Counted from the first letter of the stretch, positions 33,978 to 43,715 are shown. The stretch is 64,000 nt of DNA from UBA1422 sp041752735 (GCA_041752735.1 JBGSVW010000022.1:14847-78846); one strand, 5' to 3'. Numbers and translations are program-made. The notes: a model not told the origin generated them from the letters alone.

Positions 33978-34027
33978 ATCAAAGCAACAAAATACTTTAT
34001 CAATCATGCGAAAGAAAGACGGACAAT

Positions 34028-35176
34028 ATGGAACTATGTAAACACACAGAATGGTGTGGCGGTTGCCTGTACCAAGGGATGCCCTATGAAGAGCAACTTC
34101 ATTTAAAAGAGTTGGAAATCAAAAAACTCTTAGAAGAAAATAACATTGTAACAAAAGTGTTTGCTTCTATTGTAGGAAGCCCGTCTTGTTATCAGTACAG
34201 AAACAAAATGGAGTACACTTTTGGCGATCTGGTAAAAGATGGTCCTATGACATTGGGGATGCACCGGAAGGGCAATTTCATGTCCGTCGTCACTGTTGAA
34301 GCTTGCCAGTTAGTTCATGAAGATTTCAATTTTGTGTTGGATGCCACTCTGGAATTTTGTAAGCCGTATCCCAAATATCACAAAAAACAGCACACCGGTT
34401 TGCTAAGAAATTTAATTTTGCGCAGAGGTGTCAGAACCGGAGAATTATTAGTAAATATTGTGACTTCCAGTGAACCTGGATTTGATGAAGAAGGATTTGT
34501 TGCTATGCTCCTGGCTTTGCCTGTTTCCAGCAGCATTGTAGGTATTCTTCGTACGATAAATGATGGTGTTTCCGATGCTGTAAACTGCGATGAGTTGAAA
34601 ACCCTTTATGGTCGTGATTTTTACTTAGAAAAAATTATGGGGCTGGATTTTCAAGTCAGTGCATTTTCATTTTTTCAATCCAATGTGGAAGCGGCAGAAG
34701 CCTTATACCATGAGGCATTAAACTTGATAACTGATCTGGAGGGAAAGGTTGCTTTTGATTTGTTCTGCGGTACGGGCACCATTGCGCAAGCTATGGCCAA
34801 ACAGGCAAAAGAGACCATCGGCATAGAACTTGTTGAAGAAGCGGTAGCGGCAGCAAAAGAAAATGCGTTACGAAATGGATTGATGAATTGCACTTTTTTA
34901 GCTGGAGATGTATTTGCTGTATTAGAAACCATATCGATGAAACCAGATGTTATTGTTATGGATCCACCCAGAATGGGTGTGCGAGAGAAGGCTTTGGATA
35001 AAATCATAGATTATGGTGTGAAAGAAATTATCTATATTTCATGCAATCCCAAAACACTTGTGCAGAATCTTGTTCAATTACAAGGTAGGGGATATCAAGT
35101 GGAATACCTTAGACCATTCGACAATTTTCCATTTACCAAACATATTGAGGCTATTGTTCAATTAAAAAGAAAATAA
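34028..35176 (+). CDS. RlmD/TrmA-family RNA uracil-C5 methyltransferase
   Basis: A 382-residue SAM-dependent methyltransferase that modifies uracil-C5 in 23S rRNA or tRNA; which position cannot be told. The N-terminus has CxxxxxCxxC cysteines (C4, C10, C13) for the family's [4Fe-4S] cluster. SAM motif FDLFCGTGTIAQA, VMDPPRMGV and the nucleophile Cys in YISCNPKTL are clear. It begins directly at the cluster and lacks the usual N-terminal TRAM domain. The start was taken at the ATG 34028; the open frame extends upstream into the YczE-like gene without a ribosome site. Confidence 0.88.
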   Translation: MELCKHTEWCGGCLYQGMPYEEQLHLKELEIKKLLEENNIVTKVFASIVGSPSCYQYRNKMEYTFGDLVKDGPMTLGMHRKGNFMSVVTVEACQLVHEDFNFVLDATLEFCKPYPKYHKKQHTGLLRNLILRRGVRTGELLVNIVTSSEPGFDEEGFVAMLLALPVSSSIVGILRTINDGVSDAVNCDELKTLYGRDFYLEKIMGLDFQVSAFSFFQSNVEAAEALYHEALNLITDLEGKVAFDLFCGTGTIAQAMAKQAKETIGIELVEEAVAAAKENALRNGLMNCTFLAGDVFAVLETISMKPDVIVMDPPRMGVREKALDKIIDYGVKEIIYISCNPKTLVQNLVQLQGRGYQVEYLRPFDNFPFTKHIEAIVQLKRK

Positions 35177-35194
35177 AAATACGAGGGATCAACA

Positions 35195-35920
35195 ATGCTA
35201 ATAATCAATAACCTATGCAAAACCTATAAAGGTGGAAAAAGAGCTGTCGACCATCTTTCCATTCATGTGGAAGCAGGAGATATCTTTGGCTTCATAGGAC
35301 ATAATGGTGCAGGAAAGAGTACGACCATTAAAGCTGTGGTTGGGGTTCTTGATTTTGAAGAAGGTGAGATTCTGATCCAGGGGCATTCCATCAAAACTGA
35401 ACCATTACGATGCAAACAGCAAATTGCGTATATACCCGACAGTCCTGATTTGTATGAGCATTTGACAGGAATCCAATATTTAAACTTTATTGCAGACATT
35501 TTTGGCATTCCATCTACCATCCGTCAAGAAAAAATTACTAAATATTCGGATGCCTTTGAACTCACTGGAAATCTGGGTGACCTAATTTCTTCGTATTCCC
35601 ATGGGATGAAACAAAAACTTTCTTTGATTTCTGCAATGACTCACGACCCGAAACTACTCGTTTTGGATGAACCCTTTGTGGGACTCGATCCGAAAGCTTC
35701 CGCTACCTTAAAGAAAATTATGCATGAGCTATGCGACAATGGCAGTGCGATTTTTTTCTCCACCCATGTGCTGGATGTCGCACAAAAGTTGTGCAACAAA
35801 GTAGCCATGATTTCTCAAGGGAAACTGGCTTTTGCTGGTACAATGGAAGCGCTACTGGAGGAGAAAGCCGGTGGTTCGTTGGAAGAAGTATATTTAGACA
35901 TTGTTAACAAACAGGAATAG
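35195..35920 (+). CDS. ABC transporter ATP-binding protein
   Basis: A 241-residue ABC ATPase. Walker A GHNGAGKST, Q-loop in AYIPDSPDLYEHLTG, signature SYSHGMKQKL (an uncommon H in place of G) and Walker B LLVLDEPFVGLDP are all present. It is of the export type that pairs with a membrane protein encoded next to it, eleven bases downstream. The substrate is unknown. CGAGGGA precedes the ATG. Confidence 0.9.
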   Translation: MLIINNLCKTYKGGKRAVDHLSIHVEAGDIFGFIGHNGAGKSTTIKAVVGVLDFEEGEILIQGHSIKTEPLRCKQQIAYIPDSPDLYEHLTGIQYLNFIADIFGIPSTIRQEKITKYSDAFELTGNLGDLISSYSHGMKQKLSLISAMTHDPKLLVLDEPFVGLDPKASATLKKIMHELCDNGSAIFFSTHVLDVAQKLCNKVAMISQGKLAFAGTMEALLEEKAGGSLEEVYLDIVNKQE

Positions 35921-35930
35921 GGAAGAAAAG

Positions 35931-37601
35931 GTGAATATACAAGGAATAATATCGCGTAATACACACAAGGCAAATCCTAGTCCGGGTTTGCTATTGTTCA
36001 AGAATCGATTAATGGCACAGGTGGGCATTAACGTTTTTCGGTATGAAAAGGTTGCCGGCAAAAGAAGAATGAAGATGATCGTTACAATCATAATTGCTAT
36101 TTGCTTGTTTGCTTTTGTAACGTATTGCGGTTTGGCCGCCTATGCATATGCCTATTTGGGAATGTCAGAATTAATTCCAGGCATAGCCATGGTTATAAGT
36201 AGTCTCATTTCTCTTTTCTTCACTATTTTTAAAGCTAACGGTGATCTTTTTGCATTTTCCGATTATGAGAAAGTGCTTTCTTTGCCAATTCCAATCAGAA
36301 CTGTCATTTACAGCAGACTTGCAAATATGTATTTTTGGAATACAGTTATCGCCACACTTGTGATGATCCCTATGGGAGTGGTGTATGGGATATTTGTGAA
36401 ACCATCGCTGGAGATATACATTTTATGGATTGCCGGCATTTTCGTAGTTTGCCTGATTCCAACAATCCTTGCATCGTTTATTGGCGCATTAATTACAGCC
36501 ATTGCATCAAAGTTTCGTTATGCAAGTGCTGTGTCAAGTATCCTGGGAATCGGATTTGTTATAGCGTTGATGGTTTCGTCCATGATGTTGTCAACAGCAG
36601 ATGCCGGACTTGATAAACTGGTGAACACACAAACCGGAGAAGTAGACCTTTCTGCTATCTCGGCTTTGATACCAGCTATTTCAGATAGTATGAATCAGAT
36701 TTATCCACCGGTAGAACTTTTTACGGATGCAATTGTTGAACATAATACAGTTTCATTTTTTATTATGGTGGTTATTTCAGTAATTTTATATGGCACATTC
36801 GCAAGTCTTTTGTCACTTAAATATAGAGAAATCAATTCGGCTTTGACTTCCCATGTAAGCAGGGCCGATTATAAGATGGAAACGCTACGACAGGGGAGCA
36901 TGCGGAAGGCATTATACAAAAAAACCATCATGAGAATCTTAAAATCATCGATATGTGCCACCAATCTTTTAATTGGCTGTATCCTTGCGGTATTATTGGC
37001 GATTGCAATGGTTGTTATTGGACCGGAAAAAGTTTTGGAAGGATTTGACGCAACAGCTTCCATGGAGATTATCCATAATGTAGCAGGCTACGTATTGGCG
37101 GCTGTAATCAGCATGACGAATACGGCAGCAGTCTCTCTTGCTTTGGAAGGCAAGAATATTTGGTTGATTAAATCCCTGCCAATTCCACCCAAGGTCCTAT
37201 ATGATAGTTATTTATTGACCAATCTTACTTTTACAATACCTACTGCATTAATCTGTGGTGTATTGTTTAGTATTGCTTTAAAAGCCAGCCTTGTTACAAC
37301 ATTTATCATCATTACATTGCCGTTGGCATTTTCATCCTTATCCGCAGTGATGGGCATATTTATTGGCAACCGTATGGCATTTTATGATTGGCAGGAAGAA
37401 ACACATCTGGTGAAACAGAGCTTAATGAGTATTACCGGAATGCTGGGAGGACTTGTTATTATCGCATTATTTGGTGCACTTGCCACCTTAGAAATTATTC
37501 CAATAGAATCAAAATATATTTCTATAATTTTCATAATATTGTTTCTAATAGGTTCAGTTATGATATATTTAAAAGAAAGTAACCGACCGATAAAAGAATA
37601 A
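35931..37601 (+). CDS. ABC transporter permease (large membrane subunit)
   Basis: A 556-residue membrane protein with ten to twelve hydrophobic segments, partner of the ATPase just upstream. The segment FSDYEKVLSLPIPIRTVIYSRL, and later ALEGKNIWLIKSLPIPPKVLY, are two related cytoplasmic loops seen in the clostridial ABC-2-like permease group. Translation is proposed from the GTG at 35931 with GGGAAGAAAAG upstream; the open frame runs ten codons further up into the ATPase gene. The substrate cannot be inferred. Confidence 0.8.
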   Translation: MNIQGIISRNTHKANPSPGLLLFKNRLMAQVGINVFRYEKVAGKRRMKMIVTIIIAICLFAFVTYCGLAAYAYAYLGMSELIPGIAMVISSLISLFFTIFKANGDLFAFSDYEKVLSLPIPIRTVIYSRLANMYFWNTVIATLVMIPMGVVYGIFVKPSLEIYILWIAGIFVVCLIPTILASFIGALITAIASKFRYASAVSSILGIGFVIALMVSSMMLSTADAGLDKLVNTQTGEVDLSAISALIPAISDSMNQIYPPVELFTDAIVEHNTVSFFIMVVISVILYGTFASLLSLKYREINSALTSHVSRADYKMETLRQGSMRKALYKKTIMRILKSSICATNLLIGCILAVLLAIAMVVIGPEKVLEGFDATASMEIIHNVAGYVLAAVISMTNTAAVSLALEGKNIWLIKSLPIPPKVLYDSYLLTNLTFTIPTALICGVLFSIALKASLVTTFIIITLPLAFSSLSAVMGIFIGNRMAFYDWQEETHLVKQSLMSITGMLGGLVIIALFGALATLEIIPIESKYISIIFIILFLIGSVMIYLKESNRPIKE

Positions 37602-37614
37602 AAGGAGAAACTTA

Positions 37615-38079
37615 ATGAGCTGTAGAGAAAAAACGATTTCAATCAGTGAAATCATGATGCCGAATCAGGCAAATGTGGCAGGAAATGTACATGGTGGTGT
37701 CATTATGCATATGATGGATACGACTGCATGGACAGCTGCCATCAAATATGCCCGCTCTCAAGCAGTAACAGCCAGAGTTGACGAACTTCAATTTCACAGA
37801 CCGGTTTATGTGGGAAATCTGGTTACCTGTACAGCAACCATTGCATATGTGGGTAATACAACGATGGAGGTCAAGGTTACTACTGAAGTAGAAGATTTGT
37901 TAGGCGACGATCCGGAGCCAAAAGTGGCGCTAACCGGGTTTTTTACAATGGTAGCCATGGGAAAAGACGGAAAACCCAGTAAGGTAGAACCGTTAACCTT
38001 GGTAACTGAGGATGAAATAAAGCTCCACCGAGAAGCGGAAGAGAGAAGAGCCTACTACAAGGCACGTTTGAACAAATAG
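37615..38079 (+). CDS. Hotdog-fold acyl-CoA thioesterase
   Basis: A 154-residue cytosolic thioesterase of the YciA/YkhA type. The catalytic pattern MMPNQANVAGNVHGGVIMHMMD is seen near residues 14-35, with the Asn/His-Gly-Gly region and following Asp, and ELQFHRPVYVGNLVTC follows as the second conserved strand. Such enzymes hydrolyse short- to medium-chain acyl-CoAs. AAGGAG precedes the ATG, and it lies 13 bases after the permease gene. Confidence 0.9.
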   Translation: MSCREKTISISEIMMPNQANVAGNVHGGVIMHMMDTTAWTAAIKYARSQAVTARVDELQFHRPVYVGNLVTCTATIAYVGNTTMEVKVTTEVEDLLGDDPEPKVALTGFFTMVAMGKDGKPSKVEPLTLVTEDEIKLHREAEERRAYYKARLNK

Positions 38080-38112
38080 TCATTAAACCAGAAAGAATGA
38101 AGGAGTAAGAGA

Positions 38113-38736
38113 ATGAAAAAGACCATTATGAATTTGGCGAAAATAATGCCTGTGTTGATGCTTATGGTACTCCTGGCAGCATGTGGTAAAGGGGAGGAAC
38201 AAAAGTCCTATGATACCGTCAAATTACTACAGAGTGGCAACTATTACTACGAAGGAACATTTTATGACGGCAGCGACCTGGATGGATACACTATCAAGTT
38301 AGGAGTCAAAGGGTCTGAGTTTGCCATTGCTTTTACCGATCAGCAAGGCTCTGAGCTTGGCAGAAGTGTAAATGTCGAAGGGAAAGGGTATTACGTTGAT
38401 GCGGCTTCCAAACAATACTCCAGAGATACCTATTACGATGATGTCACCTTTTCCTATTCCGATCTGAAATTCATTGAAAGCGGCGATGCGACCATCCCGG
38501 CACTTGTCGGTGTAGTCGATGAAGAACTATATTTTGAAAAATATGAAGCCACTTATGGTTCTGTAACCGGTGTGATGCGTTTCTTCTTCAAAGAAGACAT
38601 GTTATTTGCGATTCAAGAAGATTTTATTGATGCAACCGGTGTCGAAATCAGTGAAGTTGTTATCATCAATAAAATATCCTCTGTGACTCCAAAAGATTGG
38701 TTCGGAATCCCAGAGGATTATACAGAATCTAATTAA
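38113..38736 (+). CDS. Lipoprotein of unknown function
   Basis: A 207-residue exported lipoprotein: signal segment MKKTIMNLAKIMPVLMLMVLLAAC with C24 in the lipobox. The mature part is rich in Tyr, Asp and Gly, with alternating strand-like segments and no cysteines or known catalytic motif. I do not recognise the family. AAGGAG precedes the ATG. It converges with the PepD-like lipoprotein gene eight bases away; no clear terminator separates them. Confidence 0.75.
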   Translation: MKKTIMNLAKIMPVLMLMVLLAACGKGEEQKSYDTVKLLQSGNYYYEGTFYDGSDLDGYTIKLGVKGSEFAIAFTDQQGSELGRSVNVEGKGYYVDAASKQYSRDTYYDDVTFSYSDLKFIESGDATIPALVGVVDEELYFEKYEATYGSVTGVMRFFFKEDMLFAIQEDFIDATGVEISEVVIINKISSVTPKDWFGIPEDYTESN

Positions 38737-38744
38737 TTGTCTAT

Positions 38745-40163
38745 TTATATGGGCTCATGAACTAAACTCGTAATATAAAACAGCAATGTTTTGGCATCCA
38801 GAAATGAATCATTGTTATTGACAGAGAAGGAAATCATATTGATGTCCTTCTTTTTTTCATAGAATATGACACACTCGCTCATTAAGAAAGTAGGGCTGGA
38901 AGATAATTTTTTTAGGCCCAATTCTTTTGCTATTGCGATAAAATCCTTGGAAAACTGTTGTTCCGGGTCGAAGGGCCAGATTGTAGTCTGATTTAAAACT
39001 TGAAATGTTGCATCGGACAAGTAGGCCGTTGCATGGTATGCATCAGCCATTTCATTCAATACATTTGGATCTACACTACGGGCAAGTATGTTGACTTCCA
39101 TGCGATTATCCGTGGTGGTTAATTTCCCAATATTGGCAACTGCCAACGTTATTCCTTCATTATCTTCTTCTGAAGTTTTGTATACACCATTGATGGTAGT
39201 ATAAAGAAGGCTGAGAATATTTGCCGCAGCATCATTACAAATGACATTTGACGGGGGGGCTACTTCTGTAAGTGTGTAAATGGCTTCGGGAAAGTCCCTT
39301 CCGTATTTATCTTGGAAATTTTCCTGACTCGTAGCAAACCTGGTTAACAAACGAGCTTCATTGTTTTGGTTGACCATAATTACCGCTGAGGCTGAACCCG
39401 GATATTTACCCGCCTCACTACCTCCATCAAAATCCGCCAGTTCAACCAACATCCCACTAGCCCTGCAGCCAATTAGAAAATTTGAAAGCATTAAAATTGC
39501 ATTGGGATTCGTCCCTGAAAGGATGCCTGAATTGTTTTCGGGTAAACCACTAATTGTTAACATATACGCTTCGGTAGCAGTCGGTGTTGCCATTTCATAG
39601 CTCAAAGCCATCTCATATTCTGCAGTTCCGGCACTTCCGTTGTTGACAGCTGATTTTTCACCGCTTTCCAAATGAATAAAATAGTCTGCTTCCAGGTTTT
39701 CAACCGTCAGTCTTTTGGCACCGGTGTAATCACCATTCTTACTGATTGTAAATAAAACACCTACTTTTCCGTTTTCTTTTAAATTCATAATAGTAGCCAA
39801 GGCAATCGAAGCTCTTTGGCTAGCCTGCTTTGTTTCGGTCTGCGTTATGGTGCACTGTATGATTGTTGAAGGAAAGGTGGGATCGGCAACCGAGGCAGGT
39901 TTTGTGATCATCAGATTTCCGCCAGCCAGTCTTCTGGCTACAAATTCGTTTTCTTCTGCCCAATTGTAAAGATATGTGGCGATATCATATTCTGATTTGG
40001 CTTCATCAAAAACTGGCTTCAACTCCTCATATAAGCTATACACGTCCCGTTCCAATTTGTTTGAAGCCTCTTCATCAAAAGAGGTGGTGCTACATCCGGT
40101 CAATGAAATACCCGAGAGCGTAAGCGCGATTAGCAAGAAGCATATGGTTATTTTAGTTTTCAT
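38745..40163 (-). CDS. Lipoprotein resembling an inactive PepD (M20) dipeptidase
   Basis: A 472-residue lipoprotein (lipobox SLTGC). Along its length it follows the plan of the PepD aminoacyl-histidine dipeptidase: N-terminal VYSLYEELKPVFDEAKSE, then at the metal-ligand strands IIQCTITQTET where PepD has GHxDMV, VGVLFTISKNGDYTGAKRL where PepD has TxDEEIGxTGA, and ISGLPENNSGI where PepD has GGHSG. The His, Asp and Glu ligands and the general base are therefore missing. It may bind peptides or be a structural relic; it is full length with a good GAGGA ribosome site. I infer the homology by eye from motif order. Confidence 0.6.
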   Translation of the reverse strand: MKTKITICFLLIALTLSGISLTGCSTTSFDEEASNKLERDVYSLYEELKPVFDEAKSEYDIATYLYNWAEENEFVARRLAGGNLMITKPASVADPTFPSTIIQCTITQTETKQASQRASIALATIMNLKENGKVGVLFTISKNGDYTGAKRLTVENLEADYFIHLESGEKSAVNNGSAGTAEYEMALSYEMATPTATEAYMLTISGLPENNSGILSGTNPNAILMLSNFLIGCRASGMLVELADFDGGSEAGKYPGSASAVIMVNQNNEARLLTRFATSQENFQDKYGRDFPEAIYTLTEVAPPSNVICNDAAANILSLLYTTINGVYKTSEEDNEGITLAVANIGKLTTTDNRMEVNILARSVDPNVLNEMADAYHATAYLSDATFQVLNQTTIWPFDPEQQFSKDFIAIAKELGLKKLSSSPTFLMSECVIFYEKKKDINMISFSVNNNDSFLDAKTLLFYITSLVHEPI

Positions 40164-40281
40164 GTTTTTTCCTCATTAAAATTTACAATGCTTCATTTTA
40201 CCATATTGTAAAACATATTTGTATGTCTAATTTGTGATTCCATTGGAAATAGTAATGCAATTGGCGAGGTGTTGACAAAAA

Positions 40282-40317
40282 CTTGTTTTATGCAAAGCTA
40301 ATTTGCATAAAAACAAG
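40282..40317. repeat. Inverted repeat between pepD-like gene and nrdD
   Basis: CTTGTTTTATGCAAA and TTTGCATAAAAACAAG around a five-base centre: a 15-bp stem with one bulge. It lies 44 bases upstream of the nrdD -35 box in a 300-base divergent intergenic region that otherwise holds only the nrdD promoter and leader. It is not directly followed by a T-run on either side. Confidence 0.6.
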
Positions 40318-40360
40318 GGTTTTATCGAAAAGTTTTTTTGATGTTTTTCACGAACCTTAA

Positions 40361-40388
40361 TTGACAACGATTCTATGTACTGTATAAT
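40361..40388 (+). promoter_or_regulatory. nrdD promoter
   Basis: TTGACA (40361-40366), 16-base spacer, TATAAT (40383-40388). The leader contains an imperfect palindrome, ACACAC-CATATG-TTGTGTG (about 40406-40427), which could be an operator; it does not match the NrdR-box spacing I know. Confidence 0.75.
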
Positions 40389-40465
40389 TCAATATACAAT
40401 CTAAAAAAACACACCATATGTTGTGTGTGGGGAAATCGTCAGAATTGGAGTCCGGAGGTATTGAA

Positions 40466-42832
40466 ATGGAAGCACGGGTTAAGCAAATTGTAAAGAGAGA
40501 TGGCAGAACAGTAGATTTTGATCTTGGCAAAATATCTAATGCAATTTACAAAGCAGCGGAAGCTTTAGGGGGTAAAGATGATGAAGTTGCGTTGTACCTA
40601 GCCAGGCAGGTAGAACTATATCTTGCTCAGACATGTCAAAATGACAGTCCGACGGTTGAAGAAATTCAAGATGCCGTCGAAAAGATTCTTATCGAAAACG
40701 GTCATGCAAGAACAGCTAAAGAGTTTATATTATATCGTGCAGAACGAACACGAGTCAGAGATATGAACACAAGGCTTATGAAGATTTATGAAGATCTAAC
40801 GTTCAAAGATGCATCAGAAAATGATACAAAAAGAGAAAATGCTAATATAGACGGGGATACTGCGATGGGAACCATGCTAAAATATGGCTCTGAAGGCGCA
40901 AAGCAATTCTACGAAATGTACGTTCTTAAACCGGAACATGGCAAGGCACATCGAGAGGGAGATATCCATATACACGATTTGGATTTTCTTACGCTTACGA
41001 CAACTTGCTGCCAGATAGAAATCGAGAAATTATTCAAAAATGGTTTTTCCACCGGCCATGGTTTTTTACGTGAGCCCAACGATATTCAAAGCTATGCAGC
41101 TTTGGCTTGTATTGCAATTCAATCCAACCAAAATGACCAGCACGGCGGCCAGAGTATTCCTGATTTTGATTATGGAATGAGCAATGGCGTCCGAAAAACA
41201 TTCAAAAAATTATATTGGACAAATCTTGGAAAACTAATGGATATGCTTCATGATGTGGAAGGTTCTGTGGAGAAAATAAAAGCCATGGGTAAGGGGATTG
41301 AAGCCGAAACAGGATTGACACCAATTATGTCCAATAACAATGATTACTTCCGAATTGAGGCAGAAAGCTTAAAAACATGGATTCCCGAAAACGACATTCA
41401 AATACTACAAGAAAAAGCTATGAAGTATGCTTTAGTGGAAATAAAAAGATCCACATTTCAGGCTATGGAAGCATTCGTTCATAATTTAAATACTATGCAT
41501 TCCCGTGCAGGAGCCCAGATTCCTTTTTCATCCATAAATTATGGAACCGACATATCGCCGGAAGGACGTCTTGTCATCGAAAACATATTATTGGCAACCG
41601 AAGCGGGTTTAGGCAATGGAGAGACAGCAATATTCCCCATTCATATTTTTAAAGTAAAAGAGGGAGTCAATTATAATACGTCTGATCCCAATTATGACTT
41701 ATTCCAGCTTGCCTGCCGTGTCTCTGCCAAGCGTTTATTCCCGAACTTTTCCTTCTTAGATGCCCCATATAATAAAGCCTTCTACAAGGCTGGAGATCCC
41801 AACTCAGAAGTGGCATATATGGGCTGTCGAACAAGGGTTATCGGCAATGTTTACGATGCAAACAAACAAGTGGTTGGAGGAAGAGGAAACTTGAGCTTCA
41901 GCTCAATCAATCTCCCACGACTTGCTATTAAAGCAAACGGCGATTTGGAATCATTCTTCGAAGGCTTGGAAGCTAAAGTGGACCTGGTAATCGGTCAATT
42001 AATGGAACGATACTACATCCAAGCAACCAAAAAAGTCAAAAATTATCCGTTCCTAATGGGACAAGGTGTTTGGTTAGGATCAGATAAACTAAAACCCAAT
42101 GATTCCGTTGGAGAAATCCTAAAACATGGCACCCTCAGTATGGGTTTTATAGGACTAGCTGAATGCTTGACTGCATTAATTGGGCAACATCATGGACAAT
42201 CAGAGCATGCACAGAAACTGGGACTTGAAATCATTGGATATATGCGTAAAAGATTGGACGAAGAAAGCAAAAAGACTGGTTTCAACTACACCTTAATTGC
42301 AACACCAGCTGAAGGGTTGTCCGGTCGATTTGTAAGATTGGACAAAGAACGTTTTGGCATAATTGAAGGAGTGACGGACAAGATTTACTACACGAATTCC
42401 TTCCATATTCCAGTTTCTTTTGAAATATCTGCCTTCGATAAAATTAAAATTGAAGCGCCTTATCATGCGTTGACCAATGCGGGGCATATTACGTATGTTG
42501 AACTAGATGGTGACCCCTGCAAGAATCTGGACGCGTTTGAACAGATTATCCGGCTGATGAAAGAAAGCGGTGTGGGATATGGTTCCATCAATCATCCGGT
42601 TGATCGGGACCCGGTTTGCGGATATACCGGAATCATTGATAATGAATGCCCAGGTTGCAATCGCAAAGAAACTGAAGGCGATGACGGGTTTGAAAGAATA
42701 AGACGAATTACCGGATACTTAGTAGGAACGGTTGATCGTTTCAATGATGCCAAACAGGAAGAAGTTAAGGATCGCGTTATCCACAAAATGGGTAATCTCG
42801 GAGAAGAAACACCCAAATATGAGGCACTATAA
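40466..42832 (+). CDS. nrdD: Anaerobic ribonucleoside-triphosphate reductase NrdD
   Basis: A 788-residue glycyl-radical enzyme that makes dNTPs without oxygen. The N-terminal ATP-cone (VKRDGRTVDFDLGKI) is the allosteric domain, and the catalytic barrel follows with LTTTCCQIEIEKLF. Near the C-terminus CGYTGI and CPGC form the zinc site, and RITGYLVGT carries the glycine radical position. The ATG at 40466 has CGGAGG; the frame extends 16 codons upstream without a ribosome site. It shares one base with the start of nrdG. Confidence 0.96.
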   Translation: MEARVKQIVKRDGRTVDFDLGKISNAIYKAAEALGGKDDEVALYLARQVELYLAQTCQNDSPTVEEIQDAVEKILIENGHARTAKEFILYRAERTRVRDMNTRLMKIYEDLTFKDASENDTKRENANIDGDTAMGTMLKYGSEGAKQFYEMYVLKPEHGKAHREGDIHIHDLDFLTLTTTCCQIEIEKLFKNGFSTGHGFLREPNDIQSYAALACIAIQSNQNDQHGGQSIPDFDYGMSNGVRKTFKKLYWTNLGKLMDMLHDVEGSVEKIKAMGKGIEAETGLTPIMSNNNDYFRIEAESLKTWIPENDIQILQEKAMKYALVEIKRSTFQAMEAFVHNLNTMHSRAGAQIPFSSINYGTDISPEGRLVIENILLATEAGLGNGETAIFPIHIFKVKEGVNYNTSDPNYDLFQLACRVSAKRLFPNFSFLDAPYNKAFYKAGDPNSEVAYMGCRTRVIGNVYDANKQVVGGRGNLSFSSINLPRLAIKANGDLESFFEGLEAKVDLVIGQLMERYYIQATKKVKNYPFLMGQGVWLGSDKLKPNDSVGEILKHGTLSMGFIGLAECLTALIGQHHGQSEHAQKLGLEIIGYMRKRLDEESKKTGFNYTLIATPAEGLSGRFVRLDKERFGIIEGVTDKIYYTNSFHIPVSFEISAFDKIKIEAPYHALTNAGHITYVELDGDPCKNLDAFEQIIRLMKESGVGYGSINHPVDRDPVCGYTGIIDNECPGCNRKETEGDDGFERIRRITGYLVGTVDRFNDAKQEEVKDRVIHKMGNLGEETPKYEAL

Positions 42833-43371
42833 TGTCTGCACAAACACTGCGATTGGCTGGGGTGGTAAGAGAGTCCATCGTTGACGGGCCTGGAATCCGC
42901 TTTACCGTGTTCGCCCAAGGGTGTCCCCATCATTGTATAGGGTGTCACAACGAAGGGACCCACGACTTTAACGGTGGCGTAGAGACCGATATCGACAAAA
43001 TCCTTCGTGAAGTAGACAAAAATCCTTTGTTAAGCGGTGTTACCTTTAGCGGTGGGGAACCCTTTTGTCAAGCTGAAGGATTCTGTAACCTGGCAAAGGA
43101 AATCAAAGCACGTGGGCTTCATATTGTTGCTTTTTCTGGCTATGTCTACGAAGAGCTGCTAGAGTTGGCAGCAAAGTCTGGGCCTGAAGGGGAGGCAATT
43201 GGTGAACTATTGGGTTTGACAGATCTGCTGATTGATGGTAGATTTGAGCTTACATTGAGAGATTTAACGTTAAGTTTCCGTGGAAGCCAAAATCAACGTC
43301 TCATCGACATGAACAAGACACGGGAAACAGGCAAAATAGTACTTGACGATAAATATATGAACGTGATATAA
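42832..43371 (+). CDS. nrdG: Anaerobic RNR activating protein NrdG
   Basis: A 179-residue radical SAM activase that installs the glycyl radical on NrdD. The cluster motif is CPHHCIGC (CxxxCxxC) near residue 30, preceded by DGPGIRFTVFAQG; TFSGGEPFCQ is the SAM-binding glycine motif. The start overlaps the nrdD stop (TAATG), so the two are made together. Confidence 0.96.
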   Translation: MSAQTLRLAGVVRESIVDGPGIRFTVFAQGCPHHCIGCHNEGTHDFNGGVETDIDKILREVDKNPLLSGVTFSGGEPFCQAEGFCNLAKEIKARGLHIVAFSGYVYEELLELAAKSGPEGEAIGELLGLTDLLIDGRFELTLRDLTLSFRGSQNQRLIDMNKTRETGKIVLDDKYMNVI

Positions 43372-43440
43372 TCCCCTTTGTTCGAGCGCAATAATGCTGT
43401 TGAGCTTAAAATATGAAAGCTAAGTAAAGGAGGTGCGGCA

Positions 43441-43632
43441 ATGTCAAATAAATGTGAAGTATGCGGCAAAGGACAAGTTTCCGGGAACAACGTTTCCCAC
43501 TCTAACAGACACACCAGACGAAAATGGGATGCAAACATTCAAACGGTGAGAATTTTAGATGCAGGAACAGTCAGAAAAGCAAAAGTATGCGTTAGTTGCA
43601 TGAGATCCAACAAAGTGAACCGTGCCATCTAA
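43441..43632 (+). CDS. rpmB: 50S ribosomal protein L28
   Basis: A 63-residue ribosomal protein. CEVCGKG near the start and CVSCMRS near the end are the two zinc-binding pairs of the C+ form of L28. The basic core SHSNRHTRRKW is typical. A perfect AAAGGAGG precedes the ATG. Confidence 0.96.
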   Translation: MSNKCEVCGKGQVSGNNVSHSNRHTRRKWDANIQTVRILDAGTVRKAKVCVSCMRSNKVNRAI

Positions 43633-43715
43633 TTATAAAGTGAATTGAAAAATCTGTATCCGGCAATAGCGGATGCAGATTTTTTGTATTATAATGCAAT
43701 CAGGAGGATGCGCCC

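Noticed and set aside
40262..40465. Cobalamin or other metabolite riboswitch before nrdD
   Set aside because: The region has palindromes but no recognisable conserved riboswitch core, and the inverted repeat lies upstream of the likely transcription start.
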